Positions 25,606 to 35,397 of a DNA stretch of 64,000 nt are shown in pieces. The position numbers and the translations under genes were made by a program. Each line of letters begins with the position of its first letter. The first letter of the stretch is position 1. The notes beneath the pieces are model-generated. The model made no database searches and was not told the DNA's origin. It saw nothing but the letters and a program-made list of their open reading frames with translations. This DNA comes from an uncultured Comamonas sp. (GTDB lineage Bacteria > Pseudomonadota > Gammaproteobacteria > Burkholderiales > Burkholderiaceae_C): assembly GCA_947306475.1 (NCBI GenBank), contig CAMZGS010000001.1, positions 1 through 64,000 on the forward strand, written 5' to 3'.

Positions 25606-26883
25606 ATGAAGATGTACCAAGTGGGTGGCGCGGTGCGCGACCGTTTACTGGGCCTGCCCGTGCATGACCGCGACTGGCTGGTGGTGGGCGCCACGCCCGA
25701 ACAGATGCTGCAGCAAGGCTATACCCCCGTGGGGCGCGACTTTCCGGTGTTTTTGCATCCGCAAACGCATGAGGAATACGCCCTGGCGCGCACCGAGCGC
25801 AAGAGCGGGCGCGGCTATCAGGGCTTCACGGTGTATGCCAGCCCGGATGTGACGCTGGAAGAAGACCTGGCGCGCCGTGATCTTACTATCAATGCCATAG
25901 CTGCAGACGCAGACTGGACGGGCGATACAGCCGTTTTTGATCCTTATGGTGGCGTGGCCGATTTGCAGGCCAGGGTGCTGCGCCACGTCACCGAGGCCTT
26001 CCGTGAAGACCCGGTGCGCATCCTGCGCGTGGCGCGTTTTGCGGCGCGTTTTACCGACTTCAGCATCGCCCCCGAAACCATGCGCCTGATGCAGCAGATG
26101 GTCTCCGAGGGTGAGGTCAATCACCTGGTGCCCGAGCGCGTGTGGCAGGAAGTCTCGCGCGGCTTGATGGAGACGCAGCCCGCGCGCATGTTCGAGGTGC
26201 TGCGTCAGTGCGGCGCCCTGGCCGTGCTGCTGCCCGAGCTGCAGCGCCTGTGGGGCGTGCCCCAGCGCGCCGAATACCACCCCGAAGTCGATACCGGCAT
26301 CCACGTGATGATGGTGCTGGACATGGCCGCGCGCCTGCAGGCACCGCTGGCCGTGCGCTGGGCCTGTGTGCTGCACGATCTGGGCAAGGGCACCACGCCT
26401 GCCGATGTGCTGCCGCGGCATATTGGTCACGAGCAACGCGGTGCCAAGCTGGTGCGGCAGGTGTGTCAGCGCCTGCGCGTGCCCAGCGAATGCAAGGAAC
26501 TGGCCGAGCTGGTGGCCTACGAGCACGGCAACATCCACCGCAGCCAGGAGCTGCGGGCGGCGGCCATCTTGCGCTTGCTCCAGCGCTGCGATGCCATCCG
26601 CAAACCGCAGCGCTTTCGCCAGGCGCTGTTGGCCTGCGAGTGCGATGCGCGCGGGCGCCTGGGGCTGGAGGAAAGCGCCTACCCGCAGCGGGCGCGCCTA
26701 GAGCAGGCACTGGAAGTGGTGCTGGCCGTGGACACCGCGCAAGTTTCGCAAGCGGCAATGGCCCAGGGGCGCAAGGGCGCAGAGATTGGCAAGGCCGTCG
26801 ATGGCGCACGCACCCAGGCCTTGCAGGCGTGGCTAGAACTGCAAGGCCAGCCAGGCCAGCAGCTTGATACCCACCAGCAGTAG
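25606..26883 (+). CDS. cca: Multifunctional CCA-adding tRNA nucleotidyltransferase with HD domain
   Basis: A 425-residue class II CCA-adding enzyme that builds and repairs the 3'-CCA of tRNA. The nucleotidyltransferase head has [22 protein letters not shown] (GG and DxD motifs) and the [10 protein letters not shown] signature. The neck holds [18 protein letters not shown]-terminal HD phosphohydrolase domain ([12 protein letters not shown] ... [10 protein letters not shown]) makes it the longer gammaproteobacterial/betaproteobacterial type. Residues [12 protein letters not shown] in the head are slightly longer than usual before DPYGG. ATG 25606 gives the expected N-terminus. Its last 51 bases overlap the convergent DUF2905 gene. 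Confidence 0.95.
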   Translation: MKMYQVGGAVRDRLLGLPVHDRDWLVVGATPEQMLQQGYTPVGRDFPVFLHPQTHEEYALARTERKSGRGYQGFTVYASPDVTLEEDLARRDLTINAIAADADWTGDTAVFDPYGGVADLQARVLRHVTEAFREDPVRILRVARFAARFTDFSIAPETMRLMQQMVSEGEVNHLVPERVWQEVSRGLMETQPARMFEVLRQCGALAVLLPELQRLWGVPQRAEYHPEVDTGIHVMMVLDMAARLQAPLAVRWACVLHDLGKGTTPADVLPRHIGHEQRGAKLVRQVCQRLRVPSECKELAELVAYEHGNIHRSQELRAAAILRLLQRCDAIRKPQRFRQALLACECDARGRLGLEESAYPQRARLEQALEVVLAVDTAQVSQAAMAQGRKGAEIGKAVDGARTQALQAWLELQGQPGQQLDTHQQ

Positions 26884-27045
26884 GCCAGTGAGCAGCAGGG
26901 CACTGGCAAAGGGCAGGCGCAGCGTGCGCTTGCCCAGCCGCCAGTGCACATCGCCGGGCACGCGCGGCAGCTTGCCCAGCAGGCCCGTGGTGCTGTCCAC
27001 AAGCAGCAGCACGATAAAGACCACAACGGCCCAACGCAGCAGCAT
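26833..27045 (-). CDS. DUF2905-like small membrane protein
   Basis: A 70-residue protein with two hydrophobic segments ([16 protein letters not shown] near the N-terminus and [23 protein letters not shown] at the C-terminus). They flank a conserved-looking central [24 protein letters not shown]. The pattern G-x-LPGD-x-G/K followed by a second helix is typical of DUF2905. Function is unknown; it should sit in the inner membrane with both ends on the same side. It lies 15 bases downstream of the methyltransferase on the same strand and overlaps the cca 3' end by 51 bases in antisense. Confidence 0.75.
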   Translation of the reverse strand: MLLRWAVVVFIVLLLVDSTTGLLGKLPRVPGDVHWRLGKRTLRLPFASALLLTGLLLVGIKLLAWLALQF

Positions 27046-27060
27046 GGTGTTCTGCGATCC

Positions 27061-28176
27061 CTAGAGCTTGTGCGTGCGGTCGCCGTGGGCAAAGCCCAGT
27101 GCAAACCATGGCGCTACGCCCTTGACCAGGCCCAGCACCTTGAACAGCTCACCCATTTCATGCTCCAGCACCAATTTGCCTGCCAGGGGGCGCTGGGTCA
27201 GCGGTAGCTGCTCTGCTTTTTGTGCAAAACCGCAGTTGAGCAGAAAGTGCCCTTGGCTGGTGTAGCCCAGGATGTCAAAGCCCGCCTCCTGCGCCGCCAC
27301 GGCGCTGCCGGTGAAGTTGACGTGGGCGGTGATGTCCTTGCTGCCCACATCGGCCAGGGGTTGCTCGTCCATTTGGTGCAGGCGGTGGCACACCAAGGTG
27401 CCCATGTGGCGTTGTGGGTGGTAGTACTCACTCTCGCCAAAACCGTAGTCGATAAAGAAGGCCGCACCGCGCTCTAGGTGCTGGCCCAGGGTGCGCAAAA
27501 AGGCTTCGCCCTGGCGGTGGATCTCGGTCACGTAGTCGTGCTCGCCTTCAATGTCCAGGGGGGGGCGCAGGTCTGTCGGGCGGTCCTGCCAGACAAAATC
27601 GCCATCCTGCACGGCCACGCCGCGCTCGTGCCAGACGCCGTCGATGCGCGCCAGCAGCTGCACCGGCATGGCATCCAGCACCTCGTTGCCGACGATCACA
27701 CCGCGCATCTGCGCGGGCAGCTGCCCGGCCCAGTGCACCAGATCGCCAAAGCGCGCCAGACGCTCTTGCTGGCGCGCGCGCAGGCTGCCCGAGACATCGA
27801 CGATGGTGTAGCGCTGCAGGGGGCAGCCTTGTTCGGTCAATGCGGTCAGTATCTGCTCGGCCAGGGTGCCGCTGCCCGCGCCAAATTCCCAGACTTCTTG
27901 GGTGTCGGTGTGCTGCAGTGCCTCGGCGATTTGCACGGCCAGCAGTTGGCCAAAAACGGGCGACATTTCCGGGGCAGTGACAAAGTCGCTGCCACTACTG
28001 GGCATGCTGCCCAGCTTGATGCTGTCGTTGGCGTAATAGCCCAGGCCGGGGGTGTACAGGGCCAGGTGCATGAAGCGGTCAAAGCCCAGCCAGCCGCCGG
28101 CTTGGGCAATGTGCTGTTGGATGTGGGTGGTCAGGGCGCTGGTTACACTCTGCGCCTTTGGTGTGCTGTCGGTCAT
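27061..28176 (-). CDS. MidA/NDUFAF7-family SAM-dependent methyltransferase (COG1565)
   Basis: A 371-residue class I methyltransferase. SAM-binding motif I is EFGAGSGTLAEQIL. Family-specific segments include FDRFMHLALYTPGLGYY, FVTAPEMSPVFGQLLA, VIVGNEVLDAMPVQLL and the YYHPQRHMGTLVCHRLH block. The mitochondrial homologue NDUFAF7 methylates an arginine in complex I; bacterial members are often annotated only as SAM-dependent methyltransferases, and the substrate here is unknown. ATG 28176 was chosen because it precedes a normal N-terminus. It is divergent from the SDR/folB pair, with only 24 bases between starts, so the promoters overlap. Confidence 0.88.
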   Translation of the reverse strand: MTDSTPKAQSVTSALTTHIQQHIAQAGGWLGFDRFMHLALYTPGLGYYANDSIKLGSMPSSGSDFVTAPEMSPVFGQLLAVQIAEALQHTDTQEVWEFGAGSGTLAEQILTALTEQGCPLQRYTIVDVSGSLRARQQERLARFGDLVHWAGQLPAQMRGVIVGNEVLDAMPVQLLARIDGVWHERGVAVQDGDFVWQDRPTDLRPPLDIEGEHDYVTEIHRQGEAFLRTLGQHLERGAAFFIDYGFGESEYYHPQRHMGTLVCHRLHQMDEQPLADVGSKDITAHVNFTGSAVAAQEAGFDILGYTSQGHFLLNCGFAQKAEQLPLTQRPLAGKLVLEHEMGELFKVLGLVKGVAPWFALGFAHGDRTHKL

Positions 28177-28200
28177 GGCCGCATTGTCTCTTGCCTGTTT

Positions 28201-28980
28201 ATGAAGTCTGAACATATTCGTTGCGTATTGGTGACTGGAGCGGGGCGGCGTCTGGGCCGTGCCATTGCGCTGGAGCTGGCGCGCGCAGGTTGGGGGGTGG
28301 CGGTGCACTACCACCGGTCAGTGGATGGCGCTGCACAAACGCTGGCCGATTGCCAGGCGCTGGGTGTGCCCGCCTGTAGTTTGAGTGCCGATCTGGCCGA
28401 TGAAGCCGCCACCAGCGCGCTGGTACCCGCTGCGGTGCAGGCGCTGGGGCGGCTGGATGCCGTGGTCAATTGCGCCTCGCTGTTCGCCTACGATGGGGCG
28501 GAAGATTTTTCCTACGCCATGATGCAGCGCCACCTGGCCAGCAACACCGGCGCGCCGATTGTGCTGGCGCGCGACCTGCACCGGCACGTGCTGCAACGCC
28601 AGGCCAGCGATGCTGCCGCCGAGGGGGTGGTGGTGAACCTGCTGGACCAGAAGCTGTGGAACCAGAACCCTGATTTTCTGAGCTACACCCTCTCCAAGGC
28701 TGCGCTGGAGGCCGCCACCACCATGCTGGCGCTGGCCCTGGCCCCCCGGGTGCGGGTAGCAGGGGTGGCGCCCGGCCTGACTTTGACCAGCCACATGCTG
28801 AGCCAGGAAAAATTCGAGCAGCTGCACCGGCTCAGCCCCCTGGGGCGCAGTTCCAGCCCGGAGGATGTGGTGTCGGCCGTGCGCTTCGTGCTGGAAAACC
28901 GCTCCATCACCGGCACCAGCCTGCTGGTCGATGGTGGCCAGCACCTGCAGCGCTTTGAGCGCGATTTCTCTTTGATGTAA
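28201..28980 (+). CDS. SDR-family oxidoreductase, pteridine reductase / FolM-like
   Basis: A 259-residue short-chain dehydrogenase. The cofactor loop TGAGRRLGRAIALELA has the arginine-containing TGxxRRxG form seen in pteridine reductase (PTR1) and FolM rather than the standard TGxxxGxG. The catalytic tetrad includes VNCASLF, NLLDQK and SYTLSKAAL (YxxxK). It ends with the usual SDR tail GTSLLVDGGQHL. Such enzymes reduce dihydropterins or dihydromonapterin. Adjacent folB, 23 bases downstream, strongly supports a role in tetrahydropterin/folate metabolism. Substrate identity is inferred. Confidence 0.85.
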   Translation: MKSEHIRCVLVTGAGRRLGRAIALELARAGWGVAVHYHRSVDGAAQTLADCQALGVPACSLSADLADEAATSALVPAAVQALGRLDAVVNCASLFAYDGAEDFSYAMMQRHLASNTGAPIVLARDLHRHVLQRQASDAAAEGVVVNLLDQKLWNQNPDFLSYTLSKAALEAATTMLALALAPRVRVAGVAPGLTLTSHMLSQEKFEQLHRLSPLGRSSSPEDVVSAVRFVLENRSITGTSLLVDGGQHLQRFERDFSLM

Positions 28981-29003
28981 GCCGCGTGGTGCGGCGTCCT
29001 TCT

Positions 29004-29375
29004 ATGCTTCCCTCTACCGGAAACCAAATTCTGACCCTCACGGGCCTGCGCTTTTCGGCCAGCCTGGGCATTCTGGCGCACGAAAAGACCGCGCCCCAGC
29101 CCATCCAGGTCGATGCCGAGCTCAACCAGGGGCCACAACCCCTGCGCCCGCAGGACGACGACATCAGCCATGTGCTGGATTACCGCAAGGTGCGCCAAAT
29201 CATCATTGAAGAATGCACGGCAGAGCACGTCAACCTTTTAGAAAGCCTGATTGGCAAGCTGGCCCAGCGCCTGATGCAGCTGCCCGGCGTGCTGGGCGTG
29301 CGCGTCAGGATCGCCAAGCTGGAGATCTTTGACGACTGTGAGGTCGCCATCCGCGTGGAGGCCGGGCAGTGGTAA
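29004..29375 (+). CDS. folB: Dihydroneopterin aldolase
   Basis: A 123-residue member of the FolB/FolX tunnel-fold family, which converts 7,8-dihydroneopterin to 6-hydroxymethyl-7,8-dihydropterin in folate biosynthesis. Features are the N-terminal LTLTGLRFSASLGILAHEK, containing the conserved G(I/V)xxHE-type segment, the DDISHVLDYRKVRQII helix, and TAEHVNLLESLIGKLA with the active-site region. ATG 29004 is preferred to GTG 28986. It follows the FolM-like gene and is convergent with the GGDEF/EAL gene, 15 bases between stops. FolX-type epimerase activity cannot be excluded from sequence. Confidence 0.88.
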   Translation: MLPSTGNQILTLTGLRFSASLGILAHEKTAPQPIQVDAELNQGPQPLRPQDDDISHVLDYRKVRQIIIEECTAEHVNLLESLIGKLAQRLMQLPGVLGVRVRIAKLEIFDDCEVAIRVEAGQW

Positions 29376-29390
29376 GGCAGGGGGAGGGGG

Positions 29391-32282
29391 CTAGACGACG
29401 GTGTGCTCCTGCAGGAAGCGTTCCAGTGCCTCGATGGGTAGCGGCTTGCTGATGCCATAGCCCTGGAAGAAGCGGCAGCCCCAGCCGCGCAGCGCGGCCT
29501 GGTGGTCGGCGCTTTCCACGCCTTCGGCAATCACTTCCAGACCCAGGCTGTGTCCCAGGGCGATCACGGTCTTGGCGATGCTGGCGTCGTTGTGGTCATC
29601 CAGGCAGTCGCGCACAAAGCCCTGGTCGATCTTGAGCTGATCCAGCGGCAGGCGCTTGAGGTAGGCCAGCGATGAAAAGCCCGTGCCGAAGTCGTCGATG
29701 GAAAAACGCACCCCCAGGGTGCGCAGGTGCTGCATGCGCTGCACGACCTCATCAATGTGCTGCACCATGACGCTTTCGGTCAGCTCCAGTTTGAGCAGGT
29801 GCGCCGGGGCGCCCGTCTCCCGCAGTACGTCCTGCACCTGCTGCACGAAATCGTCCTGCTGAAACTGCCCGGCGCTGACGTTGACCGCCATGGCAATGTG
29901 CTGGCGCCCGGGCTGCTGCGCCCACGCGGCCATCTGGCTGCAGGCGGTGTGCAGAATCCAGTGCCCCAGCGGCAGGATGAGGCCGGTTTTTTCGGCCAGG
30001 GGGATGAATTCGGCGGGCGAGACCATGCCCTGCTCCTGCAGGCGCCAGCGCACCAGCGCTTCCACACCGACGACGGTGCCGCTGTCGTCGATCTGCGGCT
30101 GGTAGTGCAGCTCCAACCCCTGTTTGTGGCGCAGGGCCTCGCGCAGGCTGCGCTGCAGGCGCGCCCGGCTGCTGACCTGCATCTGCATCTGCGCCTCGTA
30201 GAACAGGACGCTGCCGGGGCCGGCGTTCTTGGCCAGGTTGAGCGTCAGGTCCACCTTGCGCAGCAGCTCCATGGGCGCTTCGTGCTGCTGACCGAACAAC
30301 AGGATGCCGATGCTGGCGCTGCCGTGCAGCTCGTGCTGGTGGACGGTGATGGCCTGATCCAGTGCAGCCTGCAACTGGTTGGCCGCCCGCCCGGTGATAC
30401 GTGCGGCATCTCCCAGCACAGGGGGCAGGTCGGGTAGCAGGATCAGGAACTCGTCCCCGCTGGGGCGGGCCAGCACTGCCTGAGCCGGCAGGGCGGTGCG
30501 GATGCGTTCGGCCACGGCCGTCAGGAACAGGTCACCACAGGCGTGCCCCAGGGTGTCGTTGATGGACTGAAAGTCGTCCAGATCCAGGTAGAGCAGGGCC
30601 CCCAGGGTATGTGTGTGCAGGCAGCGCGCCTGCAGGTGCTCCAGCTGGCCGACGAAGGTTTCCCGGTTGGGCAGGCCCGTGAGGCTGTCGGTGGAGGTCA
30701 GGCGCTCGATCTGGGCGTGGGCCTGGCGGAAGGCGGTGACGTCGTGGCTGATCCACAGGATGCAGTGCTCGCCATCGAGCACCAGCAGACTGCCCGAGCG
30801 CAGCACCGTCAGCACATTGCCGTTGCGATGGCGCAGCTGCAGCTCCACATCGCGGGACATGTGTTCCAGCAGGATGCGCTGCATCTGGGGTTCCCAGTCG
30901 TCGGTGCGTTCCCACAGGCCCAGCTCCACCTCGGTGTGGCCCAGTGCTTCAGCGCGGCTCCAGCCGTAGAGCTGCTCAAAGCCTTCGTTGACGTCCACGA
31001 TGCTGCCATCGTGCACGCGGACAATTTCCAGAGCGTCGGGGCTGAGCATGAAGGCGGTGCGGTACAGGCGTTCGCTCTCGCGCAGGGCCTGCTGGCGTTG
31101 CTCGATTTCCCGGACCAGGTGGTTGAACACCTGGGTCATCTGCGCCACTTCGGTCTGCTGCGGCACGGGCAGGCGTCGCAGATGCTGGCCGGGCTGGGTC
31201 ATGGTGGCCAGCGCCTGGGTGGTGTGCGCCAGCGGTTGCAGCTCGCGGTGCAGCAGGCGCCACACGCCCAGGGCGGCCAGCAGACTGACCAGGGTCGCGG
31301 CCCAGAGGATGCTGCGGGTAAGTTGCCGGATGGGCGCCAGGGCTTCGGCCAGCGGCATGCTGACCACGATGGCCCAATCTGCCGTCGGAATGTTGCGCAC
31401 GGCCACCAGCCAGGGCTGGCCATTGCGCAGGTGCTCGAACTGGGTCTGCTGCGGCTGGGTGGCTGCAGTCAGCACGTCGTGGGCAGTGTCGGCATCCGTC
31501 ATGGGCAGCCGCTCCATGATGCGCTGGCGATCGCTGGCGGCCACGATGGTGCGGCTGCGCTGATCCACCACCAGAAAACCGCCGGAGCGGCCATAGGGCT
31601 GCTGTTGCACACTGTCCAGGAAGTTGGGGTGGCTCAGATCCAGCACACCGGCCAGTGCGCCAATGGGGTGGCCTGCCTCGCCCCAGATGGGCACAGCCAT
31701 GACGACCACCGGCGCATCAATCGAACGCCCAGCATAGGGCTGGCTGACGCTGATTCTTCCCGCCAGGGCATGCTGGATGTAGTCCATGTCCGCGTAGTCG
31801 AGCCCCTCGCGCGGAATGTGCGGCGGAAAGGAGGCAATGGCAATGCCTGCGCGGTTGGTGACGAAGGTGCCTCCATTAAAGAGCTGCTGCAGCACCACCA
31901 GGCCCAGGCGACTGGCTTGCAGCGCGTGCGCCTGCTGCGACGGAGCAGCGGCGGTGTTCAGCGTCAGCGCCTCCTGCGGCAGCCGATGCAGGGCCATGAA
32001 ATCGGTGTGCGCGCTGGCCAGCAGTTCGGGCTGGTGTTCGACGGTGAAGCTCAGGCTGCGTGCCACGCGCAGCAAGATGGCCTGGCGCTCCTGCAGCGTG
32101 TGCTCCAGTGCCAGGGCGGCGAACATGGCGGTGGATTGCTGTTGTGCCTCGACCTGGGAGCGCATGTCCTGGCGCAGCTTGTAGTGGGCAAACAACGCCA
32201 GCGTCCATAGACCGCCAAGAAAAAGCAACACCGTCAGCAGAGGTAGCCGCAACTTGAGGGAGTGCCAGGGCAGGGCGGTCAT
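29391..32282 (-). CDS. Membrane sensor with Cache, HAMP, PAS, GGDEF and EAL domains
   Basis: A 963-residue c-di-GMP signalling protein. An N-terminal membrane helix (LLTVLLFLGGLWTLALFAHY) is followed by a roughly 270-residue periplasmic Cache-type sensor, a second helix (ILWAATLVSLLAALGVWRLL), a HAMP linker, a PAS domain (SPDALEIVRVHDGSIVDVNE), a GGDEF domain and a C-terminal EAL domain. The GGDEF site reads SGDEF, so cyclase activity is doubtful, while the EAL domain is intact (VEALVRW, AVNVSAGQF, DDFGTGFSSL, EGVE). The net activity is probably c-di-GMP hydrolysis, with the GGDEF regulatory. AGGAG precedes ATG 32282. The ligand of the sensor is unknown. Confidence 0.93.
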   Translation of the reverse strand: MTALPWHSLKLRLPLLTVLLFLGGLWTLALFAHYKLRQDMRSQVEAQQQSTAMFAALALEHTLQERQAILLRVARSLSFTVEHQPELLASAHTDFMALHRLPQEALTLNTAAAPSQQAHALQASRLGLVVLQQLFNGGTFVTNRAGIAIASFPPHIPREGLDYADMDYIQHALAGRISVSQPYAGRSIDAPVVVMAVPIWGEAGHPIGALAGVLDLSHPNFLDSVQQQPYGRSGGFLVVDQRSRTIVAASDRQRIMERLPMTDADTAHDVLTAATQPQQTQFEHLRNGQPWLVAVRNIPTADWAIVVSMPLAEALAPIRQLTRSILWAATLVSLLAALGVWRLLHRELQPLAHTTQALATMTQPGQHLRRLPVPQQTEVAQMTQVFNHLVREIEQRQQALRESERLYRTAFMLSPDALEIVRVHDGSIVDVNEGFEQLYGWSRAEALGHTEVELGLWERTDDWEPQMQRILLEHMSRDVELQLRHRNGNVLTVLRSGSLLVLDGEHCILWISHDVTAFRQAHAQIERLTSTDSLTGLPNRETFVGQLEHLQARCLHTHTLGALLYLDLDDFQSINDTLGHACGDLFLTAVAERIRTALPAQAVLARPSGDEFLILLPDLPPVLGDAARITGRAANQLQAALDQAITVHQHELHGSASIGILLFGQQHEAPMELLRKVDLTLNLAKNAGPGSVLFYEAQMQMQVSSRARLQRSLREALRHKQGLELHYQPQIDDSGTVVGVEALVRWRLQEQGMVSPAEFIPLAEKTGLILPLGHWILHTACSQMAAWAQQPGRQHIAMAVNVSAGQFQQDDFVQQVQDVLRETGAPAHLLKLELTESVMVQHIDEVVQRMQHLRTLGVRFSIDDFGTGFSSLAYLKRLPLDQLKIDQGFVRDCLDDHNDASIAKTVIALGHSLGLEVIAEGVESADHQAALRGWGCRFFQGYGISKPLPIEALERFLQEHTVV

Positions 32283-32435
32283 GATTGGTTACTCCTGTAA
32301 CAGAGGTGCGTGCAGTATGCACGAAGACCGAAAAATGACCAGAGCCAGCCGCCTGCATGCGAATGCGTGGAAAATCGCGCCCCATCCAGGCCTCGACCGC
32401 AGTGTCCGGGGCAAGCCTTGCAGTAATTTCCCCTT

Positions 32436-33434
32436 ATGACGACCCAAGCACCTCATTTTGCATCGGCCACCTGGGTGGCCGACGATGCGCCTGCACAAGT
32501 TGAGCAGGCTGAACAGCCCGAGCAAGCCACTTCCGCTGGTGGCCGATCCAAAGCCGACCGCGAAGCGATCAAGCTGGAAAAGCGCCTGTGCCGCGAGGTG
32601 GGCCGCGCCATCACCGACTTCAACATGATCGAGGAGGGCGACCGGGTGATGGTGTGCATGTCCGGCGGCAAGGACAGCTACACGCTGCTGGACATCCTGC
32701 TCAAGCTGCAAAAGCGTGCGCCGGTGAAGTTCGACATCGTGGCCGTGAACCTGGACCAGAAGCAGCCCGGTTTTCCCGAGCACGTGCTGCCCGACTACCT
32801 GAAGAGCATTGGTGTGGAGTACCACATCGAGAACCAGGACACTTACAGCGTCGTCAAGCGCGTGGTGCCTGAGGGCAAGACCACCTGCGGCCTGTGCTCG
32901 CGCCTGCGCCGCGCCATCCTGTACTCGGTGGCCGACCGCCTGAAGTGCACCAAGGTGGCACTCGGCCACCACCGCGATGACATCGTGCAGACCTTGATGC
33001 TCAACATGTTCTACGGCGGCCGCATGAAGGGCATGCCGCCCAAGCTGGTCAGCGACGACGGCAAGCACGTGGTGATTCGCCCGCTGTGCTACGTGCCCGA
33101 GAAGGACACCCGGCGCTGGGCCGAGTACCGGCAGTTCCCCATCATTCCCTGCAATCTGTGCGGCAGCCAGGATGGTCTGCAACGCGTGGTGGTGGGGGAG
33201 ATGCTGCGCGAGTGGGACAAGAAATACCCCGGTCGCATCGAGAGCATGTTCCGCGCCATGGGCAACATCGTGACCACGCACATGATGGACCCCAGGCTGC
33301 ACGACTTCAGGAATGCACGCGCCACCGGCGTGGCCGATCCCGATGGTGATACGGCATTCGATGCTGAACCTCTGCCGATCCCGCAGGTCGTACAGCGCAG
33401 CCGTGCAGATATGCACAGCGCAGTAGAGCAATAG
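32436..33434 (+). CDS. ttcA: tRNA 2-thiocytidine(32) synthetase TtcA
   Basis: A 332-residue cytoplasmic PP-loop enzyme that thiolates cytidine 32 of tRNA using an Fe-S cluster. The PP-loop is [11 protein letters not shown]. The cluster-binding CxxC pairs are CGLCSRLRR and [12 protein letters not shown], and the [20 protein letters not shown] segment is diagnostic. The N-terminal about 40 residues are an Ala/Glu/Gln-rich extension beyond the E. coli protein. Transcribed divergently from the GGDEF/EAL gene, with a 153-base gap. The DUF4136 lipoprotein gene follows by about 30 bases. Confidence 0.95.
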   Translation: MTTQAPHFASATWVADDAPAQVEQAEQPEQATSAGGRSKADREAIKLEKRLCREVGRAITDFNMIEEGDRVMVCMSGGKDSYTLLDILLKLQKRAPVKFDIVAVNLDQKQPGFPEHVLPDYLKSIGVEYHIENQDTYSVVKRVVPEGKTTCGLCSRLRRAILYSVADRLKCTKVALGHHRDDIVQTLMLNMFYGGRMKGMPPKLVSDDGKHVVIRPLCYVPEKDTRRWAEYRQFPIIPCNLCGSQDGLQRVVVGEMLREWDKKYPGRIESMFRAMGNIVTTHMMDPRLHDFRNARATGVADPDGDTAFDAEPLPIPQVVQRSRADMHSAVEQ

Positions 33435-33465
33435 CAAGGGCCGATCGGGCCAGGAGGTGATGGTG

Positions 33466-34155
33466 ATGCGTGACGGCAGGAAATACGGGCGTTGGCTGTG
33501 GGCCGTGCTGGTGGGGGGCGTTGTGGCGCTGACAGGTTGCGCCAGCGGCCCGACCACCATCATCAGCGAGGTGCAAAGCTACGCCAGCATGCAGGAGGTG
33601 CAGCTACCCACCACCTACCGCATGGAGTTGCTGCCCTCGCAGCAGCAACAGGCCAGCTTCACCCAGATTGAGCACGCCGCGCAGACTGCGTTGCAGCGCG
33701 TGGGTCTGAAGCGCGCCGAGCGTCCCGAGCAGGCCCGCCTGGTGGTGCAGGTCGGGGCCAGCGCCAGCCAGGGGCGCGCCTACCACCCAAGCTACGACCC
33801 GTACTTCTACGGCCCCCGTTTTGGCTGGGGCCTGGGGTATGGCGGCGGCTGGTATGGCGGCTGGGGCATGCACTGGATGATGGATGCACCGCCCATGGTC
33901 TATGTGCGCGCCGTCAAGCTGGTGCTGCGGGATGCCAGGAGCCAGCGCATCGTGTACGAAACCTCGGCCCAGTACGACGAGGTGCGCGTGGACGACAGCC
34001 AGATCTGGCAGGTGCTGTTCGACGCTGCACTGACCGATTTTCCCAACCCGCCCAGCGGGCCACGGCAGGTCAAGACCACCCTGAACCCGCCTGCGCCCAA
34101 GGCCAGGGACGCCGCCCCGGCCGATGTCTCTAGGCCAGCGCAGCCGCGCAGCTAG
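33466..34155 (+). CDS. DUF4136 domain-containing lipoprotein
   Basis: A 229-residue lipoprotein. The signal peptide [18 protein letters not shown] ends in the lipobox LTGC. The domain begins with [19 protein letters not shown], includes a Gly/Tyr/Trp-rich stretch ([17 protein letters not shown]), and ends with the typical [11 protein letters not shown] strand. DUF4136 proteins are envelope lipoproteins of unknown function. AGGAGG at 33452-33457 supports ATG 33466 over the overlapping GTG/ATG codons at 33457 and 33460. The 3' end overlaps the convergent bioB gene by 26 bases. Confidence 0.85.
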   Translation: MRDGRKYGRWLWAVLVGGVVALTGCASGPTTIISEVQSYASMQEVQLPTTYRMELLPSQQQQASFTQIEHAAQTALQRVGLKRAERPEQARLVVQVGASASQGRAYHPSYDPYFYGPRFGWGLGYGGGWYGGWGMHWMMDAPPMVYVRAVKLVLRDARSQRIVYETSAQYDEVRVDDSQIWQVLFDAALTDFPNPPSGPRQVKTTLNPPAPKARDAAPADVSRPAQPRS

Positions 34156-35122
34156 CGTGCTGCGGTGAGTCTCCCTCTGGGGCGGCAGGGCGCAGCCCCA
34201 GTTTGCGCAGCAGCTCGGCGTCGGCCTGCACGTCGGGATTGCCGGTCACCAGCAGCTTGTCGCCGTAGAAGATGGAATTGGCGCCGGCCAGGAAGCACAG
34301 CGCCTGCACAGCCTCCCCCAGTTCCTGGCGCCCCGCCGACAGACGGATGCGCGCACGCGGCATGGTGATGCGGCACACGGCAATCACGCGCACAAAGTCC
34401 AGCGGATCGACGCGCGCGCTGTTGGCCAGTGGCGTGCCGGGCACGGGCACCAGGCTGTTGATGGGGACCGACTCGGGTTGCAGCCGGGCCAGCTCGGCAA
34501 TCAGGCTGGCGCGGTCGGCCTGCTCCTCGCCCAGACCGATGATGCCGCCGCAGCACACCTTGATGCCGGCCTGACGCACGGCAGCCAGGGTGTCCAGGCG
34601 CTCCTGGTAGCCGCGCGTGCTGACCACCTGGGGGTAATGCGCTGCGCTGGTGTCCAGATTGTGGTTGTAGTAGTCCAGCCCGGCTTGCTGCAACACCTGC
34701 GCCTGTTCCTCATCCAGCATGCCCAGGGTGGCGCAGGTTTCCAGCCCCAGCGCTTTGACGGCGGCAATGGTCTGCGCCATTTTTTCCAGGTCGCGCGCCT
34801 TGGGGCTGCGCCAGGCAGCACCCATGCAAAAGCGTGTGGCGCCAGCAGCCTGGGCGGCCCGTGCAGCGCGCAGCACCTCTTCGGTCGCCATCAGCTTGCT
34901 GGCCTGTACCCCGGTGTCAAAGCTTTGCGCCTGGGGGCAGTAGCCGCAGTTTTCCGGGCAGCCCCCGGTCTTGACGGACAGCAGCGTGGCCAGCTCCACC
35001 TCATCCGTGGGCCAGTGCGCGCGGTGCACCTGGGCAGCGCGGTGCATCAGGTCCAGCCAGGGGTGGGCGAACAAGGCCTCGATTTCCGCCTGCGTCCAGA
35101 GGTGGTGGGTATCTGTGCTCAT
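34130..35122 (-). CDS. bioB: Biotin synthase
   Basis: A 330-residue radical-SAM enzyme that inserts sulfur into dethiobiotin. The [4Fe-4S] motif is Cys55-x3-Cys59-x2-Cys62 ([14 protein letters not shown]). The [2Fe-2S] ligands lie in [18 protein letters not shown] and [10 protein letters not shown], and the substrate-binding YYNHNLDTS and RIRLSAGRQ segments are intact. AAAGGAGCACC precedes ATG 35122. The gene is alone, without other bio genes. The 275-base region to the next gene is AT-rich; I see no clear BirA-type operator in it. Confidence 0.95.
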   Translation of the reverse strand: MSTDTHHLWTQAEIEALFAHPWLDLMHRAAQVHRAHWPTDEVELATLLSVKTGGCPENCGYCPQAQSFDTGVQASKLMATEEVLRAARAAQAAGATRFCMGAAWRSPKARDLEKMAQTIAAVKALGLETCATLGMLDEEQAQVLQQAGLDYYNHNLDTSAAHYPQVVSTRGYQERLDTLAAVRQAGIKVCCGGIIGLGEEQADRASLIAELARLQPESVPINSLVPVPGTPLANSARVDPLDFVRVIAVCRITMPRARIRLSAGRQELGEAVQALCFLAGANSIFYGDKLLVTGNPDVQADAELLRKLGLRPAAPEGDSPQHASCAAALA

Positions 35123-35397
35123 GGTGTGCTCCTTTCGCTCATCAACATGGCGGCGCATTGTGGTTGCCACATCCGGCTTTGCCCAGGGGATGGGGTGAAA
35201 AAACACGATGCCGCAAAGATGCTGTTAAAAGCGTGCAGTTGTATCTATTTTTCCTGCAAGATGATGTGAGTTGTTGTATTTTTTTGGTGAGTTGGTCAAG
35301 TTGCGCTCAACGCGCAGGCAATGTGCGTCAAAACCGGCGAAATGCAGCCATTTGCTGGCGCACAATGCGGCCTTTTCAATTGAGGAGTGCTCCCCCC

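Noticed and set aside
25899..25925. AGCTGCAGACGC inside cca, similar to the left arm of the 76-bp repeat
   Set aside because: No core or right arm at the expected distance; the slightly longer cca loop could have other causes.
35123..35397. BirA-type biotin operator in the bioB upstream region
   Set aside because: AT-rich sequence but no TTGTAAACC / GGTTTACAA-like inverted pair.
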